NCBI GenBank assembly: GCA_002298785.1
Contig: DBMR01000059.1
Location: 1 to 64,000, forward strand
Source: Verrucomicrobia subdivision 3 bacterium UBA693
GTDB taxonomy: Bacteria; Verrucomicrobiota; Verrucomicrobiia; Limisphaerales; UBA8199
Length of the DNA stretch: 64,000 bases
Direction of reading: 5' to 3'
The translations under genes were made by a program, and so were the position numbers. A model generated the notes under the pieces. That model searched no databases. It saw only the letters and a program-made list of their open reading frames with translations, and was not told the origin of the DNA. This document shows, one piece after another, positions 1 through 9,430 of this stretch; positions within the stretch are counted from its first letter, which is position 1, and every line of letters begins with the position of its first letter.

Positions 1-356
1 AGTTTGACCGACCGCTGACAGACCAGCAACAGTGCGGAGCCAAAGAAGAGGCTCAGGCCAAAATAGAACCATGCCATGCTTCGACCTCGTGGATGCGATC
101 TCTCCTGGCAGAGGTAGCCGAGAAAGCTGAAGATAAAGCAGCCCCGGGGAAAGAAGTAGCTGAGGAGGAATAATAGACCAAGGAAGAGGATGTAAACGCC
201 ACCTACGATTGCCGCGGCTCCTTTCGTGGCAGGGCGGCCGGCCTCGAGTCCAAATTGCGAACTGGCGAACAGGAGACTTCCGGCAACGACAATTATCAAG
301 AGGTCGACCAACAAACTCGGATGCCGCCCAGATTCTTTGGTGTGTTCACGTTGCAT
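1..356 (-). CDS. Multi-spanning membrane protein, C-terminus off the window (partial)
   Basis: An open frame reads leftward from an ATG at 354-356 to the window edge without a stop (at least 118 codons). It starts MQREHTKESG and has three hydrophobic stretches (around LLVDLLIIVVAGSLLF, AIVGGVYILFLGLLFLLSYFF and MAWFYFGLSLFFGSALLLV), so it is an inner-membrane protein. An AGGAA sequence sits about 9 bases upstream of the ATG, and the gap to the upstream gene's stop is only 13 bases, so it is probably the last visible gene of the long minus-strand operon. No family recognised. Confidence 0.6.
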   Translation of the reverse strand, partial: MQREHTKESGRHPSLLVDLLIIVVAGSLLFASSQFGLEAGRPATKGAAAIVGGVYILFLGLLFLLSYFFPRGCFIFSFLGYLCQERSHPRGRSMAWFYFGLSLFFGSALLLVCQRSVK

Positions 357-369
357 GGGCTACGGTTTC

Positions 370-3087
370 CTACGGCAACTGGAGTCGGCAGACCTTTTTC
401 AATCCTTTTGAGACCATCCACAGTTCATGCCCATTCTTCGTGCTGTAGCAGGTCCACCAATGCTCCTTCAGCTTCTCCAGAGGATATTCAAAAGAAAGCA
501 CCGGTTCTCCCAGAGGAGTAAACAGGCAAATGGCCGATTCCGTGCAGGTGGCCAGATACTTCCCGCTATACGCAAAGCAGTGCGACATGCAATTGTCGGG
601 AAGGACAACCGTTCGAACGGGGTCACCCTCAGCGGAATACAAATTCACGAAGAAACGTGTCCCCCGAAGCGAACCGCCGCTGACGATTGCGAAGGTGCCA
701 TCAGGAGCAACCGAAGCCGAGTCCGGGTGCTCCAACCACATGCCGTCGGGGCGTCGCTGGATTTTTCTCTGAACCTTCCCATCGGCATCAACAATGAACG
801 CGTCATGGTAACCGACGACCAAGGTGCGATTGTTGGTTGGCAGTGGATACCACCGCTCCTTGATGTTATCCAATGCGAACTGCTTCGTTCCGACACGCTG
901 GCCATCCGGACCGAAATGAACATACGTCGGCTTTTCTGGGAAACTGTCTCCACCACTCAAAAACACCTCACCTTGTTCGTTGATTGCGATGTCACCCATG
1001 AGGAGTTTCTTAGTGAAGTCGTTATTTAGCGGGGTGCAGACCCTGAGCCTCTTTCCTGTGTCATCAAAAACGTGAACTTCGCCACTTCGTTCATCGGCGG
1101 CATAAAGCTTGCCCTTCTGATCCACATTCCAGCAGGCGATCCGGCCCAGGGTCGCACTTCCGGGCATGGAGCCCAGCACCAGTTCAGCAATGCCCTCGTC
1201 TGTTACGCTGACGAGTGAAGCTCCATCACAGGCCCAAATCCTACCCGACGGGGAAACTCGAACTCCGTAGGTTGGATCGATAGCGCGCCCGTCCTTATGC
1301 TTCAGCAAGAACTGTGAAACAACCTTGCCCTCAGAATTCATTCGCACGATGGGCGGCGAACCTTGGAAGTCATAAACGAGAACGCCGCCATCTATTTCAG
1401 GGGAAATCTCAGATGGGTAATTGGGTTTCCTGCCCCAAGCCTTTTCCAAGTCGATATTTTTTAGGAAGGCGCCTTTGAGGTCGAAATATTGGATGGCGTG
1501 TCGAATATTGTCCAACACCGCGAGTCGACCGCTGGTGGTCAGAGTGATATCCTTGGGGTTAAAGATCGCCCGCTCATTTTGATAGTCCTGCTTTACGGTC
1601 CATCGCACCTTCCCAAGGTGGTCAAACGCAATGAGTTCATCCTCCATTGTGTATTTGTAGTGATACACGCACAGAGCAACGAACCCCCCATCCGGTGTTC
1701 CCACCAGACTCTCGACGTCCGGAGCCGCAAATCCAGAGATAGGTTCGAGTTTTCCGGCGGGAGCGTTCAGCCACCAGGCTACAGTTTTTCCCTCGGGACC
1801 GAGTTCGGAGGAAGTAACAATCCAGTGATCCTTCGTGGCCCAGGCGAATCTCACCTGGCGGGGTAAGCCCTGCCTTGTGGGGTTGGGTAGAGCGACATCT
1901 CGGACCAGCGTGCCATTCGTCTCTACCAGGGCGAGGGTGTAGTCGTCGCTTTTGCCTCGCCGAAGCACGTTAATCCTTCCGGTGCCATCAAATCCGAATC
2001 CAATCACGTTCCGGAATATCTCCGTCTCCCTCGGCTGAGCATTTTCCAGGGAAAAACTCCCCAAAACGCTTAGAGCCTTACCCGTGGACGGAATCGGTTT
2101 TCCGACCGTATCCGGTTCGGACAGGTGCTTCTTCCTTTCGATCTCTGACACAGCCCAGCGTTTGCCGTCGCGCGTGTCTGTTCGAACGGCAAAGGAAACC
2201 TCCTCTGAGCGCTTAGCAGAATGGAGAGTGAACCGATTACTTTTGCTGGCGTCGAGGATTGCGCCCTCAGCCCAAATTTTGTCTCGTAATCGGTCCTCGG
2301 CGGCCTCATTTCCGTCAATGTTGTAGTCCCGTCGCCAGGTAGTCGACCAAACTTCCTTAAAGGCGGAATCCAGCAGGGCAAAACGAGCATTCGCGTCCGG
2401 GGATTCGTATCGCCAGTAATGCACCAGAATCAGTGGCGTTCCTAGTATGGGAACCGCCCGGATGGGGGAGGCTGATCCTCCATCACCGGCGGACAACTCA
2501 AACTTCCCGAGCCCTTTCCCGGACGAAATCTCATAGACCTGCCAGGATTCTCTCGATCGGTTGACGTCCGGATCGCGCATCCGAACTATGAAACGATTGC
2601 CGGGACCATCCAGGATTATGCCACGCGCCAAGGGATTGGGTATGTCATGCAGAAAGCGGCTCTCTTGGCGGGAGACCGTTTCGTGCACCCGAAGCCCGCC
2701 CGTCGGGTCGATGATTGCGACCACAAAGTCACCCGCTCCCGCTTTGTGGCCTCCATCGGAAAACCCATTTTCTCCATATGTGTAGCCATACCCGGCGACA
2801 ACGCCCTCATCCGTCACAGCACTTTGAACCAGGGTAAAGGGTTTTACGCCTTCCCAGATGACGGAATCATTTTTGATAAGGCGGTATTTCCCGTCGCCAC
2901 GCCCATAGATGTCTGTCGGATCGACCTCGCAGGTGAACTTCCCCGAAGGGGAGGCGTTCGTGTAGGGATTGACAACTCTGGGGAAATCGAAGGAAGCAGT
3001 GGCACAGAAATTGGCATAGAAGAACAAGGCGGCTTGGAGAAGCCCCCTGGTCCCTGAGAAAATGGCGATCCTCCAGCTCGGTTTCAT
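370..3087 (-). CDS. Secreted beta-propeller (NHL-like repeat) protein, 905 aa
   Basis: A 905-residue protein with a hydrophobic N-terminal segment (around GLLQAALFFYANFCATA) that looks like a signal peptide. The rest is rich in repeated short beta-strand patterns of the type 'G.l.v.D......v..fd..G', for example DITLTTSGRLAVLD, GRIWACDGASLVSVTDEG and GKLYAADERSGEVHVFD, as in NHL/SMP-30-like propellers. No catalytic motif is evident. It likely acts outside the cytoplasm as a binding or scaffold protein. Its ATG overlaps the stop of the upstream oxidoreductase gene as ATGA (3084-3087), so the two are probably translationally coupled. The propeller class is an inference from repeat texture, not a domain match. 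Confidence 0.7.
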   Translation of the reverse strand: MKPSWRIAIFSGTRGLLQAALFFYANFCATASFDFPRVVNPYTNASPSGKFTCEVDPTDIYGRGDGKYRLIKNDSVIWEGVKPFTLVQSAVTDEGVVAGYGYTYGENGFSDGGHKAGAGDFVVAIIDPTGGLRVHETVSRQESRFLHDIPNPLARGIILDGPGNRFIVRMRDPDVNRSRESWQVYEISSGKGLGKFELSAGDGGSASPIRAVPILGTPLILVHYWRYESPDANARFALLDSAFKEVWSTTWRRDYNIDGNEAAEDRLRDKIWAEGAILDASKSNRFTLHSAKRSEEVSFAVRTDTRDGKRWAVSEIERKKHLSEPDTVGKPIPSTGKALSVLGSFSLENAQPRETEIFRNVIGFGFDGTGRINVLRRGKSDDYTLALVETNGTLVRDVALPNPTRQGLPRQVRFAWATKDHWIVTSSELGPEGKTVAWWLNAPAGKLEPISGFAAPDVESLVGTPDGGFVALCVYHYKYTMEDELIAFDHLGKVRWTVKQDYQNERAIFNPKDITLTTSGRLAVLDNIRHAIQYFDLKGAFLKNIDLEKAWGRKPNYPSEISPEIDGGVLVYDFQGSPPIVRMNSEGKVVSQFLLKHKDGRAIDPTYGVRVSPSGRIWACDGASLVSVTDEGIAELVLGSMPGSATLGRIACWNVDQKGKLYAADERSGEVHVFDDTGKRLRVCTPLNNDFTKKLLMGDIAINEQGEVFLSGGDSFPEKPTYVHFGPDGQRVGTKQFALDNIKERWYPLPTNNRTLVVGYHDAFIVDADGKVQRKIQRRPDGMWLEHPDSASVAPDGTFAIVSGGSLRGTRFFVNLYSAEGDPVRTVVLPDNCMSHCFAYSGKYLATCTESAICLFTPLGEPVLSFEYPLEKLKEHWWTCYSTKNGHELWMVSKGLKKVCRLQLP

Positions 3088-4367
3088 ATGGAACCGGCAC
3101 TGCCGTAGGAAAACGGGATGATCTCTCGCCCGAAACCATCGGTTACTTTGCGTGTCGTTTCATCGAAAAGACAAGTGGTGTTGAGCCGGTCCGACATTTC
3201 AGCCAGCGAAAGCACCACCTGGGCCCGAATGGATAGCTCAACGTCGGCGTTGGGTCGCCTTCCGGACCGAATGCAATCAAACCAATTCCTTTCGTGCTCG
3301 CGAACATCTTCCGCATGGAGCCTCATGAAGCTTTCTGGCGCCACGGTGTCCGCAAATGCCTTCTCAGGCAGGAGCTCAACCCGCTCGCCACTGCCGCCAA
3401 TGGTCAGGGTAGCCTTGTGACCATAAAGGGCCGGAGCGGGATTTTTTGCGTTGAGCCAGCTGCACGTCACGGATAGCAGGTAGCCTGCAGGGAACTCCGC
3501 CATCAATTCAACGTGGGCAGGCACCTGCCTGCCCACGGCTTTAGGCCAGTAAGGATTGTCCGGGAGATGATGCGACGAGATGCACGTTACACGTTGGGGG
3601 AATTGCGGATTTCCTGAGGCCAGCATGTGCGGATGCAGCCGATGAGCTGCAGCCGTCGCGAGCAGCCCGGCTGAGTAGTCCTCATACAACCGCCACTGAT
3701 GAAAATGCGTCGCATTGAAGGGCCGCTCCTTCAAAGGGCCAAGCCAGTTTTTCCAAGCTACAGTAGCTGGACTAGCCTCTTTCGAGATCAGGAAACAACC
3801 ATCGCAGCCAGGTCCGCCATTCCTGCAATAATCAGCCTGCCCCCAAACAAGCGTGCCAATCTTGCCCTCGTTCACCAGTTCAGCACTTTTGCGCCATCCC
3901 CCGGCTGAACAACTCTGTTCTCCGAGCTGAAATACTTTTCTGCTGCTTTTGACCTTGTCAAAAACCTGGAAAGCTTCCCCCAAATACCGTGACAAGGGGC
4001 GTTCGCAATACACGTGTTTGCCCGCATCCAGCGAATCTAGTGAGATTTGTGCGTGAAGCGGATCGTGGGTCGCCACCAGCACAGCATCAATGTCCTGCCG
4101 ATCCAACATTCGCCTGTAGTCCAAGTAGACGTCGGCTTCTTTAAGGCCAGCCGACTTCAGCGCCCAGGCTCGGCGCAGGTCGAAGACATCGCACGCTGCC
4201 CCTACGATGACGTTGTTTTCCTTTGCGTGCTGTTGAATTCCAATCAAGTGGTTTTGCCCCCAGCCAAACCCAAGCCCGACAACCCCCACAACTATTCGAT
4301 TATTCGCGCCCACTACGTTTATAGAGGGCGAATTGGCCTGCCTGGTCTCTATTGCTGGGTTGCCCAT
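3084..4367 (-). CDS. Gfo/Idh/MocA-family NAD(P)-dependent oxidoreductase
   Basis: A 427-residue protein with an N-terminal Rossmann fold: VVGVVGLGFGWGQNH is the glycine-rich nucleotide loop at about residues 26-40, followed by an acidic strand end (AACDVFD) and VLVATHDPLHAQISL. The family's EKP motif appears as ERP (CERPLSRYLG). The C-terminal half is the usual alpha/beta substrate domain with HFHQWRLYEDYSAG and the histidine-rich AAAHRLHPH. Family members oxidise or dehydrate sugars or cyclitols; the substrate cannot be told. Planctomycetes and Verrucomicrobia carry many such paralogues. It lies in the long minus-strand operon and overlaps both neighbours (ATGA with the propeller gene, 19 bp with the membrane protein). 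Confidence 0.88.
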   Translation of the reverse strand: MGNPAIETRQANSPSINVVGANNRIVVGVVGLGFGWGQNHLIGIQQHAKENNVIVGAACDVFDLRRAWALKSAGLKEADVYLDYRRMLDRQDIDAVLVATHDPLHAQISLDSLDAGKHVYCERPLSRYLGEAFQVFDKVKSSRKVFQLGEQSCSAGGWRKSAELVNEGKIGTLVWGQADYCRNGGPGCDGCFLISKEASPATVAWKNWLGPLKERPFNATHFHQWRLYEDYSAGLLATAAAHRLHPHMLASGNPQFPQRVTCISSHHLPDNPYWPKAVGRQVPAHVELMAEFPAGYLLSVTCSWLNAKNPAPALYGHKATLTIGGSGERVELLPEKAFADTVAPESFMRLHAEDVREHERNWFDCIRSGRRPNADVELSIRAQVVLSLAEMSDRLNTTCLFDETTRKVTDGFGREIIPFSYGSAGSI

Positions 4368-4954
4368 CCGCTGAATCGGGGTATTGGTTTGACGAGTTGA
4401 TCAGGGTTTCCCTTCATTCGCTTAAGCCGCCAAATCGCGACAATCAGGCCTGCGAAGGCACCGATGTAACCTGCGTTGTGAATGTAGGCCACGTGAACGA
4501 AGGCTGGCCAACCCTGAACGCCGTGACTAACGGCAAACCCTTGCCAATAGGAGAAGTCTGGGTTTGATCGCCGTTGGAGCCCGACCAGATAGCCGATCAT
4601 TGCTGCAGTCAGCGCGAACGTGGTGATGATAACGAAGGATTGAACCAAATATCGAACTGCATCATGAGGGGGGTATTTTGGAACGACCACTCTTGCAATG
4701 AACCATCCCGCAACAAAACCGACCCACCAGGTCGCCAGAAAGCCGATTTCTCCCACAAACACTCGGTGTGGAAAGCCAAGATCGGCGTATTGGAACTGCG
4801 TGAATTTAAACCTGGTAAAATATTCCGGTGATATGGAGTAGGTGATTTGGTCGTGGAGAATGCCATAGACGCCTGCGAAAAGAGAACCGATGACAGCATA
4901 CCTGATCATGGCAGGCAGCCATCTGCGGCTGAGACGTGGATAAAGCAGACTCAT
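4349..4954 (-). CDS. Four-helix membrane protein of unknown function
   Basis: A 201-residue protein with about four to five hydrophobic segments: AVIGSLFAGVYGIL near the N-terminus, GEIGFLATWWVGFVAGWFI, SFVIITTFALTAAMIGYLVG, and YIGAFAGLIVAIW near the C-terminus. There are no recognisable catalytic residues. It ends inside the next gene by 19 bp and starts 7 bp after the NlpC/P60 gene, consistent with one transcript. No family is recognised. Confidence 0.75.
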   Translation of the reverse strand: MSLLYPRLSRRWLPAMIRYAVIGSLFAGVYGILHDQITYSISPEYFTRFKFTQFQYADLGFPHRVFVGEIGFLATWWVGFVAGWFIARVVVPKYPPHDAVRYLVQSFVIITTFALTAAMIGYLVGLQRRSNPDFSYWQGFAVSHGVQGWPAFVHVAYIHNAGYIGAFAGLIVAIWRLKRMKGNPDQLVKPIPRFSGWATQQ

Positions 4955-4961
4955 TGAGACC

Positions 4962-5723
4962 TCAAGGCTGAAAGATGCCCCAACGCATAATTTTCATGGG
5001 CTCACGGAACCAAACATTTGTCTCGCATGGCGTCGGTACCGTTATGACCCTCCCGGCGCCAGGATCAGCCTCGATCCATGTATTGCCACCAAGGTAAGCC
5101 ATAATGTGAACGCCGCTGGCAGTCACAGCTAGGTCGCCCGGCAAAATGCGCGAGCGATCTAATTGATTCACGCTCGGCGTATCGAGAACATGAACTGTCA
5201 TGTGGCGGTATTCCTCGCCGAGATCACTGGCCGTGCAGTCATGCCACCAAAGCCAGAGGGCAAAACGAACCAGTCCGGGATTAAGCGACCGAATACCTTT
5301 GGAAAAAGCGGAGTCGATAAGGCCTCGACGAATTAGGCCGGAGCAATCGATGCCCTTAAAGCTTTCGCCACCCCAGTAATAGGTCACGCCCTGGTAGCGC
5401 CGCAGTCCGACAAGAAAATCCTGACGCAGAGTCGGCGGGGCCATCCGAGCTGGGGAGGGCGCGACTAGAAAACAAGCCGACAGGCCGGTGAATGCCAGCA
5501 ACCCGAGCCGGACCCAGCGTCGTCGCCATGTCAGGAAAATTAGCCCGAGCCACGACACAAGCACAAGAGCGATGCCGACCGATCGGGTGGCAAAGCTGCT
5601 GACGGGGATGAGACAATCGGCGATAAGAAGAGCAATAGCCATCGCCCAAAGCAACCACAGCAATCGGCGTGTTAACACGGGCTTTTTGCTGGGAGCCTTT
5701 TGCAGGTCAATTGGAGGCTTCAT
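4962..5723 (-). CDS. Membrane-anchored NlpC/P60-type cysteine peptidase
   Basis: 253 residues. Two N-terminal hydrophobic helices (about 20-65, with another short one about 70-90) precede a C40-type domain. The hallmark YYWGGESFKGIDCSGLIR places the catalytic Cys at residue 127. The general-base His is H206 in SGVHIMAYLGG, followed by WIEADPG. NlpC/P60 enzymes cleave D-Glu-diamino-acid bonds in peptidoglycan peptides or related amides. The YYWGG start and DCSG signature make the family assignment firm. Anchoring by N-terminal helices suggests periplasmic action. It belongs to the same run of envelope genes. Confidence 0.88.
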   Translation of the reverse strand: MKPPIDLQKAPSKKPVLTRRLLWLLWAMAIALLIADCLIPVSSFATRSVGIALVLVSWLGLIFLTWRRRWVRLGLLAFTGLSACFLVAPSPARMAPPTLRQDFLVGLRRYQGVTYYWGGESFKGIDCSGLIRRGLIDSAFSKGIRSLNPGLVRFALWLWWHDCTASDLGEEYRHMTVHVLDTPSVNQLDRSRILPGDLAVTASGVHIMAYLGGNTWIEADPGAGRVITVPTPCETNVWFREPMKIMRWGIFQP

Positions 5724-5744
5724 GTCTTTTCCCGTGGCCGATGG

Positions 5745-8276
5745 TCATTTCCCGGGTCTGGTGATGCGTGTTCCTCCAGCCCCAACGATCCGTGCACTGA
5801 TCTCAAAAGGCGTTTCTGGCAGACTTGAAACTGCTTTCTTGATGCCTGACGCAAGATCCTCCCAATCGCCAGCCGTTGTATAGGAATCCAGCCCTCCGCC
5901 TCCAAGGCTGCCCTGGATTGATTTGCCGCCCAGCTCCACATGGCGGCTCACATCCCAGCCAATAGACCCATCTGGGCTTGGGGGTGTCCCGGGAATAAGC
6001 CTCGCAACCAGACGCACCCCGGTTAAGTCTCCATCTCTGAAAGCCTTTAAATCCAACCCCATCGCGTTCGGCTCTGGGTGCGAGGCGAAGCTTGTCAGAA
6101 CCTCCACGAAGTGCTTTGCATCGAAGCGTTGGTTCTTCATTGCCGAAATCCGGGCGGCAAAAGCCGAACGTGGCTCCGCACTGTCCTCAGACCATTCCAC
6201 GGATGTGACAACCGTCGAATTGGACCTGGCAACCTTCGGGCGTTCCATGATGGATTTCGAAGCTGGAACCGCCACGGCAGGCAAGTTGTGGGCCGTTCGC
6301 CATGCATTTAGGTTCGATAATCGTTGGCGGTTGCGATTCTCCAGCGATCCCTCAACGTCGAAGGAATAGCGGTCTGGCCAGCGATCAGAAAGAAACCAGG
6401 CCGCCAAGTCGCAGATTCGAGGGTCGCTCAGGCCTTTGTCATTGCGCGAGAAAGACGTGTTAAAGCATTCGGTTGTATCCACCAAAAGACCCGTCAGGGC
6501 CTGTTCCATGGCCTGGAGCGTTTTGGGAGAAGGAGGTTCAGATTCGTGCCGCCTGGACCATCGGTTGGTGTCGCCTAAAGCCAGGACAACCTCGTATTTG
6601 GCTCTAGGACTCCGCTGTCCGATATCGGCGGTCAAAGCAGTAATGGCTTCAATGGAGTCGCATCCCGATAGGAATTCGGTGACCTGATTCCACACGTATT
6701 CGTTCTCCCCGGTGTTTTCGGGCTTCTGCCGCCATTCATTAATCATAGCAGCAACGGCTGTCTCGTGTTCCAGCGTGCGAAGCGCAAAAGCAGCGGCGAC
6801 CCGCGATTCCAGCAGGGGGCTATGCACGAGTTCATCTCTCAAGAAATCCAGACCTGAGGGGTTTCCCATTTTGCCGATCTGATCGACGAGGCCAGCACGC
6901 ACGGAGCCGTTGGTTGCCGCCTTTGCCCCGCGAACGAGGGCTGCCATGGCCACATCCGGGTAGCGCTGGGTGAGCAGCTCAGCCTGCGACGGTGTATCAG
7001 GCCCGCCGCTGGCAATTGCGTCGACGAGCGCCTGCTTCTCACCTTTCTTTTGGAAATCGGCCCACCAAGCCTCTGCACTTTTCCTGGCCGCCGGGCCCTT
7101 CCCGGCAGCCGACATGTAAGTGTTGGACAGGTAATCACCACCGGATCGGCTGCCGAAGAAGGATTTGCCAGTGATCCTCTGAAGGATCGCCTCCGCGCAA
7201 TCACCCACTGTGAGAACAAAATCCGGGTCTTGAGTGAAGCGGATGGCACCTAGTGCACGGGTCAAGGTGTCCGAGTCCAGGACTGCGATGAGTTGAGGCA
7301 CCGCTGGATAGCTCAACCGGACCAGCTGATGAGCCGCCGTATTTGTAGCACCACTCCATGAGAAGAATATGTCGCAGCGTCCTGGGGTCATTATCTGATG
7401 CCCATTCTGGTCCCGCAGTTGATAGATCAACTCGCGAACTTGCTCTTCGACTCGCGCCCGCGCTAGGTCTGCCGGGCTAAGGGCAGCATGAGCCTGATCC
7501 TCGGCGATCATGCGCCTTAGCACCTGAGCGGTTTTTCTGGCGCGCTCGCAGTGCCTGCTGTGTGGGTAGTTCCGCAGAATGGTTTCGAGCTGCCTCAGAA
7601 TTTCCGTTCGGCTCACCGACGGATCGCCCAAGCCCTGGATAGCCCGCCACATCATGTTATGCCCAATATCTTGCTCCAGAGCCCCTCGAAAGGTCAGGGT
7701 GTGCTCATGGCCATGAATGCGAGCTGGGAGTTTCTGAGCCTCATCGTAAAGCCGCTGTGCTTCCTGGAGCATTCCTTGCCGCCAACATGCCCATGCCAAA
7801 ACGAAAACCTCTGCTCTTTCTTCTGATGTTGGATGGAAGTGGCGAAAGGGATCGTCCTCCTTAGGAGGTCGGCTTTGGATCGCCTGTATTTGGGCTTTGG
7901 CTTGTTCTCGCAGGTCAACCCACTCGAAGGCTCGGCTGTTCATTCTTTCCTTGGGCAAAGAGGCGTTCGTCACACTGGAGTCGGAAAAATCGGCTGTGAA
8001 AAGCTTCAAGGTTCCGGCATTCGTTGCGATCACGAACGCGGTAATGTGCTCAATCCTTACGGGCTCGCCTTTCGCCGTCCACGAGCCACCGTTTTCAAGG
8101 CGCACACACGGGCACCCCTTTAAATCAGCAAAGCCGAGCGTGCTGAACCACTCAAAATCCGCCAGCGCCTTAGAAGACAATCCGCTGGGATCTGCGTTAC
8201 AAGAAGTCAACAGGCAGAGAGAAGCGATAAGCGCACGTGCGAGGATACCAAGCGATGCGCGCCCGACATCCCCCAT
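5745..8276 (-). CDS. Large lipoprotein with helical (HEAT/TPR-like) repeats
   Basis: The start was chosen at the internal ATG at 8274-8276 (843 aa). It follows the upstream stop by 10 bp and gives a lipoprotein signal ALIASLCLLTSC with the lipidated Cys; longer starts run into the upstream gene. The body is a repetitive alpha-helical protein. One segment looks TPR-like (FVLAWACWRQGMLQEAQRLY), and the middle has HEAT-like pairs such as SRVAAAFALRTLEHETAVAAM. A C-terminal region (about the last 130 residues) has a mixed alpha/beta texture with glycine-rich DGSIGWDVSRHVELGGKS. No enzyme motif is seen. It probably scaffolds an envelope complex, an inference from repeats and operon context. Confidence 0.7.
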   Translation of the reverse strand: MGDVGRASLGILARALIASLCLLTSCNADPSGLSSKALADFEWFSTLGFADLKGCPCVRLENGGSWTAKGEPVRIEHITAFVIATNAGTLKLFTADFSDSSVTNASLPKERMNSRAFEWVDLREQAKAQIQAIQSRPPKEDDPFRHFHPTSEERAEVFVLAWACWRQGMLQEAQRLYDEAQKLPARIHGHEHTLTFRGALEQDIGHNMMWRAIQGLGDPSVSRTEILRQLETILRNYPHSRHCERARKTAQVLRRMIAEDQAHAALSPADLARARVEEQVRELIYQLRDQNGHQIMTPGRCDIFFSWSGATNTAAHQLVRLSYPAVPQLIAVLDSDTLTRALGAIRFTQDPDFVLTVGDCAEAILQRITGKSFFGSRSGGDYLSNTYMSAAGKGPAARKSAEAWWADFQKKGEKQALVDAIASGGPDTPSQAELLTQRYPDVAMAALVRGAKAATNGSVRAGLVDQIGKMGNPSGLDFLRDELVHSPLLESRVAAAFALRTLEHETAVAAMINEWRQKPENTGENEYVWNQVTEFLSGCDSIEAITALTADIGQRSPRAKYEVVLALGDTNRWSRRHESEPPSPKTLQAMEQALTGLLVDTTECFNTSFSRNDKGLSDPRICDLAAWFLSDRWPDRYSFDVEGSLENRNRQRLSNLNAWRTAHNLPAVAVPASKSIMERPKVARSNSTVVTSVEWSEDSAEPRSAFAARISAMKNQRFDAKHFVEVLTSFASHPEPNAMGLDLKAFRDGDLTGVRLVARLIPGTPPSPDGSIGWDVSRHVELGGKSIQGSLGGGGLDSYTTAGDWEDLASGIKKAVSSLPETPFEISARIVGAGGTRITRPGK

Positions 8277-8286
8277 CAACGGTTCT

Positions 8287-9417
8287 TTATTTTTTGCCGC
8301 TCTCATCTGAATCAGCATCTTTGGCCAGCAAGGCCTGCATCGTCTCACGGATTCCGCGCAGCGCCCACGCCTCGCCAACCTTATGGAAGGTTGCCGTATA
8401 AACCAGAAGATCTCTCCCCGCGCGAAACTCGCATTGGACCAGGGCTTTATCGCCGCTGGAGTTGAAGGTCGGGGGCTTGTTGCCCTTCCAGGAACCGATT
8501 TTGACGGCTTTGGCGACCCTTTCGGCTACATTCGTCAGACTGCGATCCGATAATACTGCGGGCTTTGAGTTTATGTAATCAATGGCTGCCTTGGCTTCAT
8601 CTGAGCGGTCTGGGTTCTTTGTTGGTATTTGTTCCAGGATTGCGCGGCTTTTCGGCGAAGCGATCAGTTTGAGGGTCTGTATCGCACCGGCATCCACCCA
8701 CAAATCATCGTATTCATTTAAGGCACAGCTTCTCAGGAACGACCAATCCTTTTCAGTAGTCGGTGACAAGAGGGCTGTTACAACACTGTAAGCCCACCTG
8801 TCTTGAAATAGCTCTTTCTTTGGTGCCGGCGCTTTTTCGACAATTACCCGGAGATCCTCAGGAACACCGATGAAGGACAACAGCGCAGAGGCCTGAGCAG
8901 CAATCTTCGGATTGTTCAAAAGGCGGCGTAGGGGCGGTCTGAAAAAATTATCGTTCAAGAACACCTTGGTTTCGAGTTCTTCCCCTTCCAAGTCGCCTGC
9001 CAAAAGCTCTTCCAACTCACGCAGGCGGTCAGCCTCTCCCAGTTTCGCGATTCGGTCCAAATCCGCCGCCTTGAACTCTCTTTTGAGCACGAACTCCTTC
9101 TCCAAACGGTCACTTGTGTAACCGCTATAGCCCGCTTTACTCAACTCAACCCACGTGGACTCGTCCGCCGGAATGGCTTTCTCGTCATACGTTCCGGCGG
9201 CAACCCCTTTTTGGTCCGTCTTGACTGTTGCCAATGCCGCTTTTTGGACTTCTCCGTCCTTCGCTTTCTTGAGCCAATGCACGTCCACGACGACGTCCGG
9301 CACTGGCCTGCCCAGGCCATCGACAATTCGGATGCTGAAGTCCTTCCCCACCAGTGGTGATACACAGAACAGAAAAAGAAGAACTTTCATCGGGAAATTG
9401 AACGCCGCGGGTTTCAT
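8287..9417 (-). CDS. Secreted protein, Ig-like/carboxypeptidase-regulatory-like N-domain plus helical repeats
   Basis: 376 residues with a signal sequence (KVLLFLFCVSPLVG, cleavage likely before KDFSIRI). An internal ATG at 9390 would give a cleaner signal peptide and may be the true start. Residues about 25-120 resemble a carboxypeptidase-regulatory-like fold (IRIVDGLGRPVPDVVVDV, typical of 'G.P...a.V.v' domains). The rest is helical, HEAT-like, as in the following lipoprotein gene. A C-terminal segment (GDKALVQCEFRAGRDLLVYTA) looks like a small beta domain. Function unknown. Confidence 0.7.
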   Translation of the reverse strand: MKPAAFNFPMKVLLFLFCVSPLVGKDFSIRIVDGLGRPVPDVVVDVHWLKKAKDGEVQKAALATVKTDQKGVAAGTYDEKAIPADESTWVELSKAGYSGYTSDRLEKEFVLKREFKAADLDRIAKLGEADRLRELEELLAGDLEGEELETKVFLNDNFFRPPLRRLLNNPKIAAQASALLSFIGVPEDLRVIVEKAPAPKKELFQDRWAYSVVTALLSPTTEKDWSFLRSCALNEYDDLWVDAGAIQTLKLIASPKSRAILEQIPTKNPDRSDEAKAAIDYINSKPAVLSDRSLTNVAERVAKAVKIGSWKGNKPPTFNSSGDKALVQCEFRAGRDLLVYTATFHKVGEAWALRGIRETMQALLAKDADSDESGKK

Positions 9418-9430
9418 AAGGCGAGGATGT

